A DNA stretch of 64,000 nucleotides from Symbiodinium natans (taxonomy: Eukaryota > Sar > Dinophyceae > Suessiales > Symbiodiniaceae), in assembly GCA_905221605.1 (NCBI GenBank), contig CAJNDS010002079.1, positions 690,001-754,000 on the forward strand. The letters are read 5' to 3'. Shown here piece after piece: positions 1 through 12,215 of this stretch. Positions within the stretch are counted from its first letter, which is position 1. Each line of letters starts with the position of its first letter. A program made the translations under genes and the position numbers. A model generated the notes under the pieces. The model did no database searches. It had not been told where the DNA came from and saw only the letters and a list, made by a program, of their open reading frames with translations.

Positions 1-238
1 GAATGGCGGGCGGCTGTCAAGGCCCGTCTACCTGGAGGTTCAGGGTACTTATAACCCCAATTATAACTGCACTTATAGGCCCCCTAGGTCCCCTAAGTAG
101 GTTATAAGTAGATTTATAATTGCGGTGATAAGTACCCATGAACCTCCAAGTAGCCCGCACCGCCCGGGCTTTGATGGCCTTAGCGAGATGGGATCTCCTG
201 ATGCTCCCTGACTGTTTGACTGAGGCTAGGATGCCCAG
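1..238 (+). CDS. Fragment of unidentified gene, split by a TIR element
   Basis: Bases 1-26 read EWRAAVKA in frame 1. Bases 152 to about 235 read RTARALMALARWDLLMLP and onward. The two blocks lie either side of a 125-bp inverted-repeat element flanked by GCCCG direct repeats. Removing the element and one GCCCG copy restores a single open frame (..AVKARTARALMA..). That is the main reason to call it coding. I do not recognise the protein. The right end is probably near GCTAG|GATGCC or just before the 53-bp tandem repeat. Confidence 0.4.
27..151. mobile_element. TIR element, family A copy 1 (MITE/introner-like)
   Basis: The left end is CCTGGAGGTTCAGGGTACTT and the right end is AAGTACCCATGAACCTCCAA, an imperfect inverted repeat of more than 20 bp. 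The interior is AT-richer than the surroundings. It is flanked by GCCCG at 22-26 and 152-156, a likely 5-bp target-site duplication. There is no ORF. A second copy lies at 5728-5914. Confidence 0.8.
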
Positions 239-240
239 TA

Positions 241-398
241 GTACCCTTATTCCCTTTTTGGTAGGTTGAGGTTCCCTTATTAAACCCCTTTAAGTACCCT
301 TATTCCCTTTTTGGTAGGTTTAGGTTCCCTTATAAACCCCTTTAAGTACCCTTATTCCCTTTTTGGTAGGTTGAGGTTCCCTTATAAACCCCTTTAAG
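241..398. repeat. 53-bp tandem repeat, three copies
   Basis: Three near-identical units begin at 241, 294 and 346, each starting GTACCCTTATTCCCTTTTTG and ending in AACCCCTTTAA. Unit length is 52-53 bp. Related single sequences occur near 29579 and 31090. Confidence 0.85.
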
Positions 399-449
399 CA
401 AAAAAGGGCACCCTTTCTCATCCTAGGTTCCCTTGGCAACCTAGGAGGC

Positions 450-490
450 CCTTCCGGCATTTGCAGTCCGGGCTGAGCAGAGTGCCAAGT
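450..490 (+). CDS. Possible 30-nt exon, unidentified gene
   Basis: TTTGCAG precedes about 30 nt that read RAEQSAKFE, followed by GTGCGT and then telomeric repeat. The acceptor and donor look plausible. It is too short to identify and may belong with the fragment at 1-238. Confidence 0.3.
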
Positions 491-497
491 TTGAGGG

Positions 498-598
498 TGC
501 GTTTAGGGTTTAGGGTTTAGGGTTTTAGGGTTTAGGGTTTAGGGTTTAGAGTTTAGGGTTTAGGGTTTAGGGTTTAGGGGTTTAGGGGTTTAGGGTTT
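498..598 (+). repeat. Interstitial telomere-type array, G-strand
   Basis: About 13 TTTAGGG units with a few TTTTAGGG and TTTAGGGG variants. It is followed at 599-653 by two copies of a 27-bp sequence, CTCACAAACAGACTMTGCGC and onward. Confidence 0.95.
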
Positions 599-613
599 TC
601 TCACAAACAGACT

Positions 614-958
614 ATGCGCCCGGCTCTCACAAACAGACTCTGCGCCCGGCCCCTTCTTTGCTGGACCAGGCCTTCCATGCGAGCGAAGCAGGCCCCTGAA
701 GCATCTTGCGGGAAATGTGCGGAGCACTTCCCGGCGGCAGAAGAGGTCTGGAACCTCTTATGGCCCTCGAAGCAATTCCAGACGCATGTTCTGGGCCTCA
801 GTTTCGAGCCAGGCTTGCATTTTCGTATGAAGTCTTATAGCCTTCTGTTTCAGCCCTTGACTCTCAAAACCCGAAGAGCCCTCTTAAAAACGTCCTTTCA
901 CACCCTCCCCGGGGGGACGCAGGAGATGCCCGTCGCGCCATTTAGCAGCCCTCCATGA
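614..958 (+). CDS. Candidate exon(s), 114-codon open frame
   Basis: This is one of the few non-repetitive open frames of any length at the left end. The stretch containing SCGKCAEHFPAAEEVW looks coding, with a CxxC pair. The N-terminal part lies over the 27-bp duplicated sequence, so the first ATG is probably not a real start. No family recognised, and the exon limits are not defined. Confidence 0.3.
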   Translation: MRPALTNRLCARPLLCWTRPSMRAKQAPEASCGKCAEHFPAAEEVWNLLWPSKQFQTHVLGLSFEPGLHFRMKSYSLLFQPLTLKTRRALLKTSFHTLPGGTQEMPVAPFSSPP

Positions 959-1020
959 GCCCCTTAGAGCTTGATGCTATAAACCCTCTCAACACTCCGA
1001 ACCTGAGGGTTTTTAGGGTT

Positions 1021-1460
1021 TAGGGTTTGGGGTACCCTGAACCCTAAACCCCAAACCCCAAACCCTAAACCCTAACCCTAAACCCTAAACCCCAAACCCG
1101 AAACCCTAAACCCTAAACCCTAAACCCTAAACCCTTCACTGTCTACCTTTTGAATCCCAAAAACGTTAAAGCGTGCTGGCAAGGAGGCCAAGCGGCTGCC
1201 CTCCCCTCCACGCCAAAGAAGGGCTTCAAGGTGGGCCCCTAAACCCTAAACCCTAAACCCTAAACCCTTAAACCCTTAAGATTGAGGCTTCAGGGTCGTG
1301 GCTTTAGGACGCTGAGGGGGTGGAGGGAGTTTAAGAGGGCCCTAAACCCTTTAAACCCTAAACCCTAAATCCTAAATCCTAAACCCTAAACCCTAAACCC
1401 TAAACCCTAAGTTTAGGGATTTGAGCGTTTCGGGGTGAGGGGTGAGGAGCTTTGGGGATC
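1021..1460. repeat. Telomeric C-strand arrays with one small coding-like island
   Basis: CCCTAAA arrays at about 1048-1135, 1241-1275 and 1345-1412. Between the first two, 1170-1220 reads as open sequence (for example RAGKEAKRLPSPPRQRRAS) and ends in a good donor, TTCAAG|GTGGGC. It may be an exon of the unidentified left-hand gene. Confidence 0.6.
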
Positions 1461-1520
1461 ACTGAGTTTAAGGATCTCCGGGTGGCAGGATCAGGGTTTA
1501 CTGTTACGGTTTAGGTTTCT

Positions 1521-1632
1521 TTGTGGTGCTTTACTGTAACTTTAGATCCTTAGCCTTTTTGGGTTTCTTGGGTTTCTTAATAAGGCAGCTAATTTTTTTT
1601 TTAGCTACCCTCCTAAGTGCAGCCAAGGTTTT
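1521..1632. repeat. Dispersed repeat B, copy 1
   Basis: The sequence from CTGTAACTTTAGATCCTTAG to CTAAGTGCAGCCAAG recurs at about 15413-15516 with small differences. It contains GGTTTCTTA..AAGGCAGCTAA in both copies. Non-coding. The open frame crossing it (1523-1759) is not supported as a gene. Confidence 0.75.
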
Positions 1633-2206
1633 AGGGACTTTTAAAGGAGGTTTCCCTCACCGTAGCAAGATTCTATCAGGACTCCTTAGTTCAGCCGCTA
1701 TGTTTCAGGATCCCGCCTCTTTTCCTTGCACCTTCTCGCCCCTTGCCGAGTCTAAGTAGGGACTGAGGGAATGAGGTGCGCTATCTTATCCCCTTAATCA
1801 AGGAAGGGATTCTTATGGGTCCATGTCGCCGTGTCAATAGTCCCTCCCCCCCCCCCCCCCCCACCCCCCCCGCCCCGAAGGTATGAAGCCCAAGGTTTGA
1901 AGACACCATTGAGGCCCCCACAGAAGACCCCTGAGGTTCGAAAGACCCTGTAGTCCCTCCCGTAGCCTGCCCCCAAGGCAAGAAGTTTGAAGGTTCTCTG
2001 AGGCCCTTAGCCCGCCCCCAAGGTATGAAAAACGGCTGAGGTTTAACGACCCCTTTGATGGCCATGGGAATCTAGTTTTTCTCTCAGGCAGGGTTCGCGT
2101 GTTCTATAGATGGATATCCATGAAAAACCCTAAACCCGAAACCGTAAGCCCTAAACCCTAACCCCAAAACCCCTAAGCCCTAAACCCTTCATATCTACCT
2201 TCCCGG

Positions 2207-2326
2207 ATGCGCTGGCGTTTCATTGCTACTGTGCGGTCAAACGAGAAGATGGTGCATTCCAAAGAAGCCTCAAGCATCGGGGGCTGCGCAGCATCAGCGA
2301 GAGTTGAAGCAGTGGCTCGACCTCAG
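2207..2326 (+). CDS. MDH-like exon 1 (candidate start)
   Basis: ATG at 2207 opens 40 codons ending ARVEAVARPQ. The end (CCTCAG) joins in phase 0 to the next exon's VCVCGGAGG. A second Met lies at codon 15. The intron begins directly with GGTTTAGGG repeats; because G follows both junctions, the cut could be CAG|GG or CAGG|GT. Confidence 0.55.
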
Positions 2327-5300
2327 GGTTTAGGGTTTAGGGTTTAGGGTTTAGGGTTTAGGGCTTGGGGTTTAGGGCTTGGGGTTTGAGGTTTCGGGTT
2401 TAGGGTGCACATTTTTGTGCGGCCTCTCTTGGGCACTCTCATCTTGGTGGACCTTGACGTGTACACGAAGGAGTGGGGGATGTTCTTGTCCATCTTCGAC
2501 CTCGGGCTCACACCCTGTCGTCCGATGTGCCAAACCTGCAGCCAAAACCCCAGGCTTCCCCCGACTTCGTCTCGAGAGCCTAACCCCGCATCCAAAGCTC
2601 CCCGACTTCGTCCCGAGAGCCTAAACCCTGCACCCTAAACCTCCAAAAAGCCGACACAGTGCTCCCTGTGTGGAGGCCTCGCCTGCAGTGTTTATTTAGT
2701 TTAGGCTTAACCTTTTGGCTTTGGGTGTAGGGCTTTCCTAGATAGCGCAGGGCCAATTGCTTAAACCACGAAGCCTGACGAGCGCGTGCAAGCCCAAGAG
2801 AGAACTATCCTTGACCAGCCTCCCCAACCACAGGTCCACTACAGCAGGGGGTGGGGGGGGGGGGGAGATTTTGCTGCCAATACCGGACTGGCCGACGCTG
2901 CACCATATATATCCTTTGAGGGACTACACAAGGGAACCTAGTTCCCTACACCCTAAGGTACTAAACCTTAAACCTAAACCCTAAACCCTACCTCAAGCCC
3001 TCATTCCCTAGTCAGAACCAGCAAGAAGAAACCCCTACGCCCTCCCAGCGACCTAAACTCCCGAGGTACCTCGATCTCTCAAAGGGCCCCAGTCCCTCGA
3101 ACGCTAGACCTCGGGTTTAGGGTTTAGGGTTTAGTGCTTAGGGTTTAGGGTAACCCACCCCAAGCCCACCGAAACACGCCGACGTGGCAGGTCTGTGTCT
3201 GCGGCGGAGCAGGAGGCATCGGTCAGCCGTCCGGGCCTCGCACTGTGTCTAGGGCTTGGGGTTCAAAGTTTAGGGTTTGGGGTTTAGGGTTTAGGGTTTG
3301 GGGTTTAGGAGGTTTTCGGATGTTTGAAGGGTAGTTCCATGGGCCCTTGATATGGTCCCTTACCTCGTCCAAAGGGTTCTGAAAATGGCCTTTGTGTTGT
3401 AGGGGGTATTTAAGGGGTATATAAGGGGTCCCCGAGAAGGGCCCATACTAAGGGACCATGTAGCTACCCTAAGAGACGTAGGGTTTAGAGCTCTATAGGG
3501 TTCGAAAGGGCCCTAGCTCACGCCCAGTCGTACCTGTATTCCCTGTTTCCACGTATGTTTATTGTTTACAGAAACACCATGAACCTTAACAAAGCAACCC
3601 CTGAACGTTTGACATATATTTCAGCAACTGAATACCGTTGAATCGCAATGAATGGCCTTACAAGGTCCCTCGCTGTATCCGCTATTCAGAAAGACTAGAT
3701 TCTATTTGTGGATCAAACACCCAAAACCCGAAACCATTCACCCCATAAGGCCGCCTGGTGCAAGAAACCCCCACGCAAGCCCGAAACCCTGTAAACCTCT
3801 AAATCCCTACAGCCCTAGAAGTATATGACCATAACCCTAAATCCTAGTTAAACCCTAAACCCTAAACCCCTCAAACCCTAAAGCCTAAACCCTAAATCCG
3901 AACTGTCCGAGGCTATGCCTACTGATGGCGCTGGACCCTTTAGTGTGGGAGCTGTCGGCCGCAGCCCTGGAGTCGTCCAGTCAGGGTTTAGGGTTAAGGG
4001 TTTTAGGGTTTTAGGGTTTAGGGTTTTAGGGTTTAGGGTTTAGGGTTTAGGGTTTAGGGTTTAGGGTTTAGGGTTTTAGGGTTTTAGCGTTTTAGGGTTT
4101 TAGGATTTTAGGATTTTAGGGTTCAGGGTTCAGGACTCAGGGTTCAGGGTTCAGGGTTTGCGGACTAAAAGAAAAAGGCTCGGGCTGAGGCCTCAGGGTT
4201 CAGGGTTGAGGCCTCCCCTGTGGGTTTAGGGTTTAGGGTTTAGGGTTGAGGGTTTAGGGTTTAGGTTTTAGGGTTTAGGGTTTAGGGTTTAGAGGTCTAG
4301 AGTGTAGGGTGTCTAGGGTTCAGGTTTTGGGGAGGGGCGGGTGGGGGTGGCTTTGCCTCTCGTTCTTCGTTCCCGAAAGCAAAGTTAGTTCTATATAGTC
4401 AGTTTCCTGGATACTGGCCCTTTTATGGGTGATGTGGACACTGAAAAGATGGTTTTGCTGGTGACAGGCAGGTTAAGTTTCGTGTTTGCCCTGACAACCG
4501 CAGCGGTTTATGGGCTTCAGCATTGGCATTGTGGGTAGGTCTTTACCTTGTTGTGTTTTGGTTGTTCTTCGGGTCAGGGTCCTGCCCCCCCCCCCCCCGC
4601 CCCTGCAGCATTTGGTTCCGTAAGGTGTGCAGAATCATCAGGGCCCTTGTCTTAGCCCATAAATCTACGATTTCTGTGTAGCTCACCCTCCAGCTCTAAA
4701 CCCTAAAGGGTGCTTCAGGCGTCCAAAGGGTCTCGTAGGCGTGTCAGGTTCTGTCTCGAGCTCGCTAGGAGTGGATGTGTGGTTGTTGATTTTTCCTGAG
4801 AGGTGAAGCAGGCGCAACATCTCATGCACGCCACAGAAATGCAGCCAGTTGTTGCTGCAGGTGTGCTGAGGCAAGCTACAGCAAGTATAAGTCTTTGGGC
4901 TCTTAAGCCACCGTAAATCATATTCCCGAAGCCTTGCAGCCTTGCCGTCATGTTCTTCAAGGGCGGGGGGTCTGACAGTAGCCCTAAACCCTCCCACAAC
5001 CCCTCCCCCTTCCCCAAACCTGAACCCTAAACCCTAAACCCTAAACCCTAAACCCTAAACCCTAAACCCTTTTCAAGATCTCGCCGTTTGAGGTGTATGA
5101 CCTGACCATCGCCATGGTGCCTGCAGAAGGCGCACTTTGCATGCCGGCTGTGTTGTTCTTTTGACAGGGATGGACCATGTAAGTAAGAGTCCATTCAAAA
5201 AGGGGGTTCAGGGTGGGTTTTGGGTTTTAGGGTTCAGGGTTTAGGGTTTAATTAGGGTTTCAGGTTTCGGGTTTCGGGTTTCGGGACGAACCAGAGAGGT

Positions 5301-8300
5301 TTGTTTAGGCACAGGAATCTTTCAGCCGCTAGAAATTAAGAGCTTCGATTTCGGGGCACAGTATGGGCATCTTTCCACGACATGAACTGGCTTTTGGGGT
5401 ACCCTAAATTTTATTCGAATAGAACTCCAAGAGGAACCACACAGTGAGGGGCACTGCAGTTTGGAACAGACCCCCCCCCCCCCCCCCCCTCTGTTTGGGT
5501 TTAGGGTTTAGCGTTTAGGGTCTAGGGTTTAGGGTTTAGGGGTTTAGGGGTTAGGGTTTATATAGGATTTAGGGTTTTAGGGTTTAGGGTTTAGGGGCCC
5601 TCCCCACCTTGATTGGTGTTTTCGGGGTTTGAACAACATCTCGCTGTCACTGTAGTACAAACCTCCTGAGCAACTTCTCGAGCTTTGCCGAAAGAATGCT
5701 CTCAGAGGTTCGAGAACACCCTGAACCCTAAACCCTACTTGGAGGTTCAGGGTACTTCTAACCCCAGTTATCACTCTACTGATAAGCCCCCATAAGTCCC
5801 CTAAGTAGGTTATAAGTAGATTTATAGTTGTGGTACTGATAAGCCCCCTAAGTCCCCTAAGTAGGTTATAAGTAGATTTATCTTTGTGGTTATAAGTACC
5901 CATGAACCTCCAAGTGCACCCTAAACGTCCGGCAGGCATTGGCGCAGATCTGGGTCACATCGAGCGCAAGTGCCGGGTAAAGGCCACCGGATGTGATGTG
6001 CGTTGAAGTGAGGCGCATTCTCTATTTGGGACTGGGGTGTTCCGGGTTTTGGGTTTAGGGTTTGGGGTTTAGGGTTTGGGGTTTGGGGTTTAGGGTTTGG
6101 GGCTTGGGGTTTAGGGTTTAGGGATTGGGGTATAGTTGGGGCTATGCAGTACACATGGACAGTGGTCTAGATTATGGTGCTTATGTAGCCTGATAATTCG
6201 CGCACCGAACAGGCGACCACCCCTCGGTGAAATGCCCACGTACAGTAAACCCCAGAACCGTAGGCCTTAGGGTTTACAAAACCTGCAACCCTCAACCCTA
6301 AACCTTAAACCCTCAACCCCAAACCTTAAACTCTAAACCCTATAATTAAGCCCTGAACCCCTGAAAGGAGCAAGTGGTTTGGGGGACCCCGGCGTTGGTT
6401 TGAGGGTTAGGTGTAGGAGTTTCCCTTATAAGCGAGGTTTAGGGTGTGAGTTTAGGACGTACGGCTTGAACAAACTCTCGTAGTTACTCAGCACTGAAAA
6501 CCCCAAAGGTTTTTTCAGGCTTAGGGCTTAGGGTTTCGGGTTTTAAGGTTGTTTAGGGCTGATGAGGCTTATGAGGTTGGGTTTGGAAGCTTTGGATGAG
6601 GGTTTATCAGGTTCAGGGTTTAGGGTCTGGGGCTTAGTGTCTAGGACTTGGGAGGGCTTGTAGGGTTAGCTTGCAGTCACTCTCTTACTGCTTCTCCATC
6701 TCTGAACATTTCAAGTTACTTCTATAGGCTTTCAAAGTCAAGAGTCTTGACCCTTTGACTCTTGCGGGCTTTTGGGGGAGGGCTGAGGTTTGGGGATTTA
6801 GGTTTAGGGTTTAGGGTTTAGGTAAACAAAAAGCCTTTACGCACCAAGAACCTGAAGCGCGCGCCACCAAGATGTGCCAGAGAGCCACGCCAAGGATGTT
6901 CTGAATCACTCCCTACACCCTAAGCCCTGGCCCTAAACCCTAAACCCTAAACCCTAAACCCTAGCCCTAAACCCCAAACCCCAAAACCCCTATCCTCAGC
7001 CCGAGCTTGCCCGCCCTCAGTTTTCAAGTCGTCAACCCTAACCCAAAAACTCCAAAACCCAAAAACTCCAGAACCCCAAAACCCCAATACCCTAAAACCC
7101 TAAAGCCCAAAATCCCTAAAACCTTAAAACCCTAAAACCCTCAAACCCTCAAACCCTAAAGCCCTAAAGCCCTAAAACCCTAAAACCCCCTAAAATCCCA
7201 AACCCCTAAAACCCTAAAACCCGAAATCCCTAAACCCTAAAACCCAAAACCCCAAAGCCCTAAAACCCTAAAGCCCTAAACCCTAAAACCCGAAACCTCA
7301 ACCCTAAACCCTGAAAAGCCCTAAACCCTTAAAAACCCTAAACCCTAAACCCCGAAACCTCAACCCTAAACCCTTAAACGCCCTAAACCCCAACACGCTT
7401 AAAAACCCTCAACCCTCAAACCCCATAGACCCTATTTGAGCCCCTCATCCAAAAGGCCTACTCCTTGGACACCTCCCAGAAGCCCGTGGACCATCTGGCA
7501 GAGTGCCTTACAGGCACACGTAAAGTTTTTTTTGCTGATTATTATTTTGTTTATTTATAGTTTTTGTTCGATTTTGTTGCTTCTATTTCTTGAGGCGGGG
7601 GTGGGGTGGGTGTGTTAGGTGTTTAAATTTTTTCGGTAGCAGTTTAGGGATAGGGTTAGGGGACTTTAGGGATTTTGGGGGATTTTGGGCCTCCAGGTTC
7701 GTTGTTCACGGCTTAGCCCATTTCAGATTTTGGTCTTTGGGATTGTGGGGTGAGCAGGCCTTTTCCCTCGAGGCGTTTTCGTGACCACGTGGGGTTTCAG
7801 TCTTCGTCGAGCAACGAAGACCTTGGTCGTCAAGGGCCGGTCGTTAGAGCCTCTTCACCCTAAACCCTAAACCCGAAACCCGAAACCCTAAACCCTAAAC
7901 CCTAAACCCTAATTAAACCCTAAGCCCTAAGGGCCTTTTCACCTCTCCGTGCCCAGCCTCGGTGCCATTTGACGGTGTCCGTGACCGGCGTCGGCGGGCA
8001 TCACTGGAACTTCGGCCGAAGAGGCAGCTGGAGAGGCCGCACAACAGAGCAAAAGAAGCGCATGGACGACTGCATACGCGGAGCCTGCAAGCACACAGGG
8101 CTGGAGGGCTGGAGGGCTGGTTAAAACCCTAAACCCTAAACCCTAAACCCCAAACCCCAAACCCCAAACCCCAAACCCCAAACCCCAAACCTGCCTTTCT
8201 GAGCCGATCTGCCTGTTTAAGAGATATCGCAGACTCTCGTGGACCTTAGAACATTTCTTGTCACAAGTTTGCACCCTACTTCGAGAGACAAAGAGGAGAA

Positions 8301-11300
8301 GTGCTCAGCCTCAGCAAAAACTGCACCAAGCCCTAAACCCCAAACCCTATACCCCAATAACTACACCCTAAACTCTAAACTTTGCTGCAAGTCCTTTTTC
8401 CAAGCCCCCCACACCCTTCACGCTTTACTTGCCAAACCAGAAGACCCCTTACCCCTGAACAGCCCTATCAGACAGACAAGGGTTTATAGGGTATAGGGTT
8501 ATTGTTTTAGGAGTCCTCTAGCTCCTAAGAAACCCCAAAAGCAAAAGCAATAATGAAAGCCCTTAAACTCTTAAAAGCCCCAACATCCTCCAACCCTTAA
8601 CCTCCTTAAGCCCTTCTAATAATCTTCTCAAGCCCTCTAAACTTGCCCTGCACCCTACGCAAGCCCTCTAGACCCCTTAGGGTTTAGGGTTTAGGGTTTA
8701 GGGTTTAGGGTTTAGGGTTTAGGGTTTAGGGTTTAGGGTTTAGGGTTTAGGGTTTAGGGTTTAGGGTTTAGGGTCCCTTCCGGGCAGGGTGCGCCCTGGT
8801 CCTCATCCCCGTGGGCGTTCCGAGCAAGGGGAGGAGTAAAAGGCTCCCCGAGGGCTAAGGGATCACATGGGCTTCCAGAGGTGCCCCAGAAGAGTTTAGG
8901 GTTTAGGGTTTAGGGTTTAGGGTTTAGGGTTTAGGGTTTAGGGTTTAGGGTTCAGGGTTCAGGGTTCAGGGTTCAGGGTTCAGGGTTCAGGGTTCAGGGT
9001 TTAGGGAGTCCTCAGAGTCGGAGCAGCTGCTTCGGGTGTGTCAGCAGAGATTCGTGACGTCCCAGAAGGGGGCAGGGTTTTTACGGTGTTGGGTTGAGGG
9101 CGCCTACCCTAAACCCTACGCCCTAAGGGCTAAGCCGAACAATCGTGAGAAGACGTGCGAGCTGACTGCCTCGACCAGCTTGGTCGGTAACGCTGACAAT
9201 TTTGCCCTGAGCTGTTCTGTTTCCTTCCTTTCTTTGTAGATGAGTGGCGGAGCGGGTGTATGTACTGTCTTTAGTCAACAAGTCCGTCATAGGAGCAAGA
9301 CATACCAGCGACTTTCGAGTTAATGTACTTGGGAATCCAGGGACTTGGTTCCTTTTGAATCCCTTAAAGGGCTATGTAGGGGAGAGAGTGGGGTACCTAG
9401 TTTCGTATTCAGAACTAATAAAACAAGGGCACATGGAATGTTAAAGTAAAAGTAGACAAGGCCACAGGAGACCCACTTCCTAACGGTCGGAAAAGATTTT
9501 CTGAGATTATTCTCCGATGGTCCCTCAAAAGGGATACGATAATAGCTCCCCCAAACGCTCTTCTGATTCTTTAGGGCCTTTTGTACAGTTCAGAGTTCCG
9601 GGTTAGAGGGAAGGATTTAGGGTTTGGTGCACAGGGTCATGGGGTTCAATCCAAAGCCTTTTCTCAACTCGCATGGGCGTACCGCCTATCTCCTTAGCGC
9701 CCTTTGGAAGTTGTTATTTCTTGTTTGTGTGTGTGGCTCTACTTCATGGAACCTTACTGATGTTTCTTATCATCACGACGGTTCCCTAACCCCTAAAAAC
9801 CTTAGTTATAGGGTTCAGGGTTTAGGGTTTAGAGGCTTAACTCTAAACCCAGAGACCCCTTTCCTTTTGCCGACGCGCTGGCTCTGGCAGTGACTTGCTG
9901 AAGATCAACGCCAACATTGCCAAAAGCATCGTGGAGGCGCACTTTGGGGACGACATGACCCCTAAAAGGGTACCCTAAACCCTAAACCCTAAACCCTAAA
10001 CCCTAAACCCTAAACCCTAAACCCTAAACCCTAAACCCTAAACCCTAAACCCTAAACCCTAAACCCTAACCCTAGACCCTAGACCCTAAACCCTAACCCC
10101 AAACTGTGGGGAGGATCATCTTCAGGAATTGCTGCAGAGGCTCTTTAAAAAGGGGCCAACCCTGGGTAGCAGACTGAGCCTTGACTTTGCTTGTGATTTC
10201 TCCTCCCAGTATAACCCCCCCCATCCCCCCCCTAAACCCTAAACCCTAAACCCTAAACCCTTGGTTAGGGTTTGTGATGGTGGACCTTGTGGGGCTGTGG
10301 TGCTGGTGCTGTTCTCTTGAAGCCTTTTGCCCTTTTTGGGTTCTTGAAGGATCGAGGTAGCCCATCGAAATTGCAAGTTCCCACTGAATCACATACAAGA
10401 TCTTTTTCCTGGCCTCCAGGATTTAGGGTTGAGGGTTGAGGGTGCAGGGTTTATAGGGTTTACGGTTTAGGGTTTCACCAGTAGAGCTCTCCCCCCCCCC
10501 CCCCATCCTCCTCGGTTTTTGTGGGTTCTCGCGGACCTCTCAACATGTCTGTTGATCCTGCCCCGCAGTGCGAGCAGCAGGCGAAGAAAGTTAGGGTTTA
10601 AGATGTTTAAGACTTCGGGAACCCTAAGCCAAAAAACCTAGCCCTCCCTCCTAAGCCATCAACCACAGCCCCTTCTTTAGAGTTTTAGGGTTAAGGGATG
10701 TCAAGGGTTGAGGGTTTCTTTAGGCGGGAGAGAGGGGAAATCGGGGTGGGGCAGGGTTTAGGGTTCGGAGTTTGCGGGGCTAGGATTTGTGGTTAAGGAA
10801 TGAAGGTTTCGGGTTTCGACGGAGTAGGGGGGGAGGGAGGGTATCAAGGCTTTAAGGCTTCGGGTGGGCCTCGGGGTTTCAACCCTAAACCGTAAACCCT
10901 TAACCCTTGAACCCCTAGACCCTAAACCCTAAACCCTAAACCCTAAACCCTAAACCCTAAACCCTAAACCCTGAACCCAACAGAACAGAGGCATGTGCTA
11001 AGCACTGTCCTGACGCGATTCTGGGCCTGATCGTGAATCCGCGACCCGATCTGCAAGAAGTTATAGGGTGTGGGGTTTGCGTTTGGGGTTTGGGGATTGG
11101 GGTTTAGGGTGTTGGGTTTGGGTTTGGGGTTTGGGGGGTTTTGGGTGCAGGGTTTGGGGTTTAGGGTTTGAGGTTTAGGGTTTGGCACTGAGGGTTTAGG
11201 GTGCCAGTGAGCTCTTTTTTCCTTCGTTTGGAGGGTCTTAGGTTCCGCAACAACTACAGCTGTGCGTAGTTTTATCACGCTACCCAATGCTGAAACCGGA

Positions 11301-12173
11301 CATGGTTTGTCTAAATCCGGAACAAAGGGTTTCTGGGAGTTCCAGTGCAAAGCTCACAGAAGAAATTTCAGGGGGGTGAGGTTTCGACTGCGTCAGCATC
11401 AGAAGTTGGAGCTAATTGCAGCCCCTTTATGTCTTCTTTGCTATATAGACGCTGCTTCTGCCCCCCCCCCCCCCCCCCACACACTCGTGCCGCCCGCACA
11501 CACACACCACCACACACACAGACACACAGACACAGACACACAGGCACACACAGACACACAGACACACAGACACACAGACACACAGACACACAGCACACAG
11601 ACACACAGACACACAGACACACAGACACACAGACACACACACACAGACACACAGACACACAGACACACAGACACACAGACACACAGACACACAGACACAC
11701 AGACACACAGACACACAGACACACAGACACACAGACACACAGACACACAGACACACAGACACACAGACACACATACACACAGACACACAGACACACAGAC
11801 ACACAGACACACAGACACACAGACACACAGACACACAGACACACAGACACACAGACACACAGACACACAGACACACAGACACACAGACACACAGACACAC
11901 AGACACACAGACACACAGAGACACAGACACACAGAGACACAGAGACACAGAGACACAGAGACACAGAGACACAGAGACACAGAGACACAGAGACACAGAG
12001 ACACAGAGACACAGACACACAGACACACAGACACACAGACACACAGACACACAGACACACAGACACACAGACACACAGACACACAGACACACCGACACAC
12101 AGACACACGGACACACAGACACACAGACACACAGACACACAGACACACAGACACACAGACACACAGACACACA

Positions 12174-12215
<42 letters not shown>

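Noticed and set aside
2405-2520. Ubiquitin-like start (HIFVRPLLGTLILVDLD)
   Set aside because: Only a vague likeness to the first ubiquitin hairpin; the following residues do not match.
4683-5017. Minus-strand frames of about 100 codons
   Set aside because: No recognisable motifs, and they lie in an intron of the + strand MDH-like gene.
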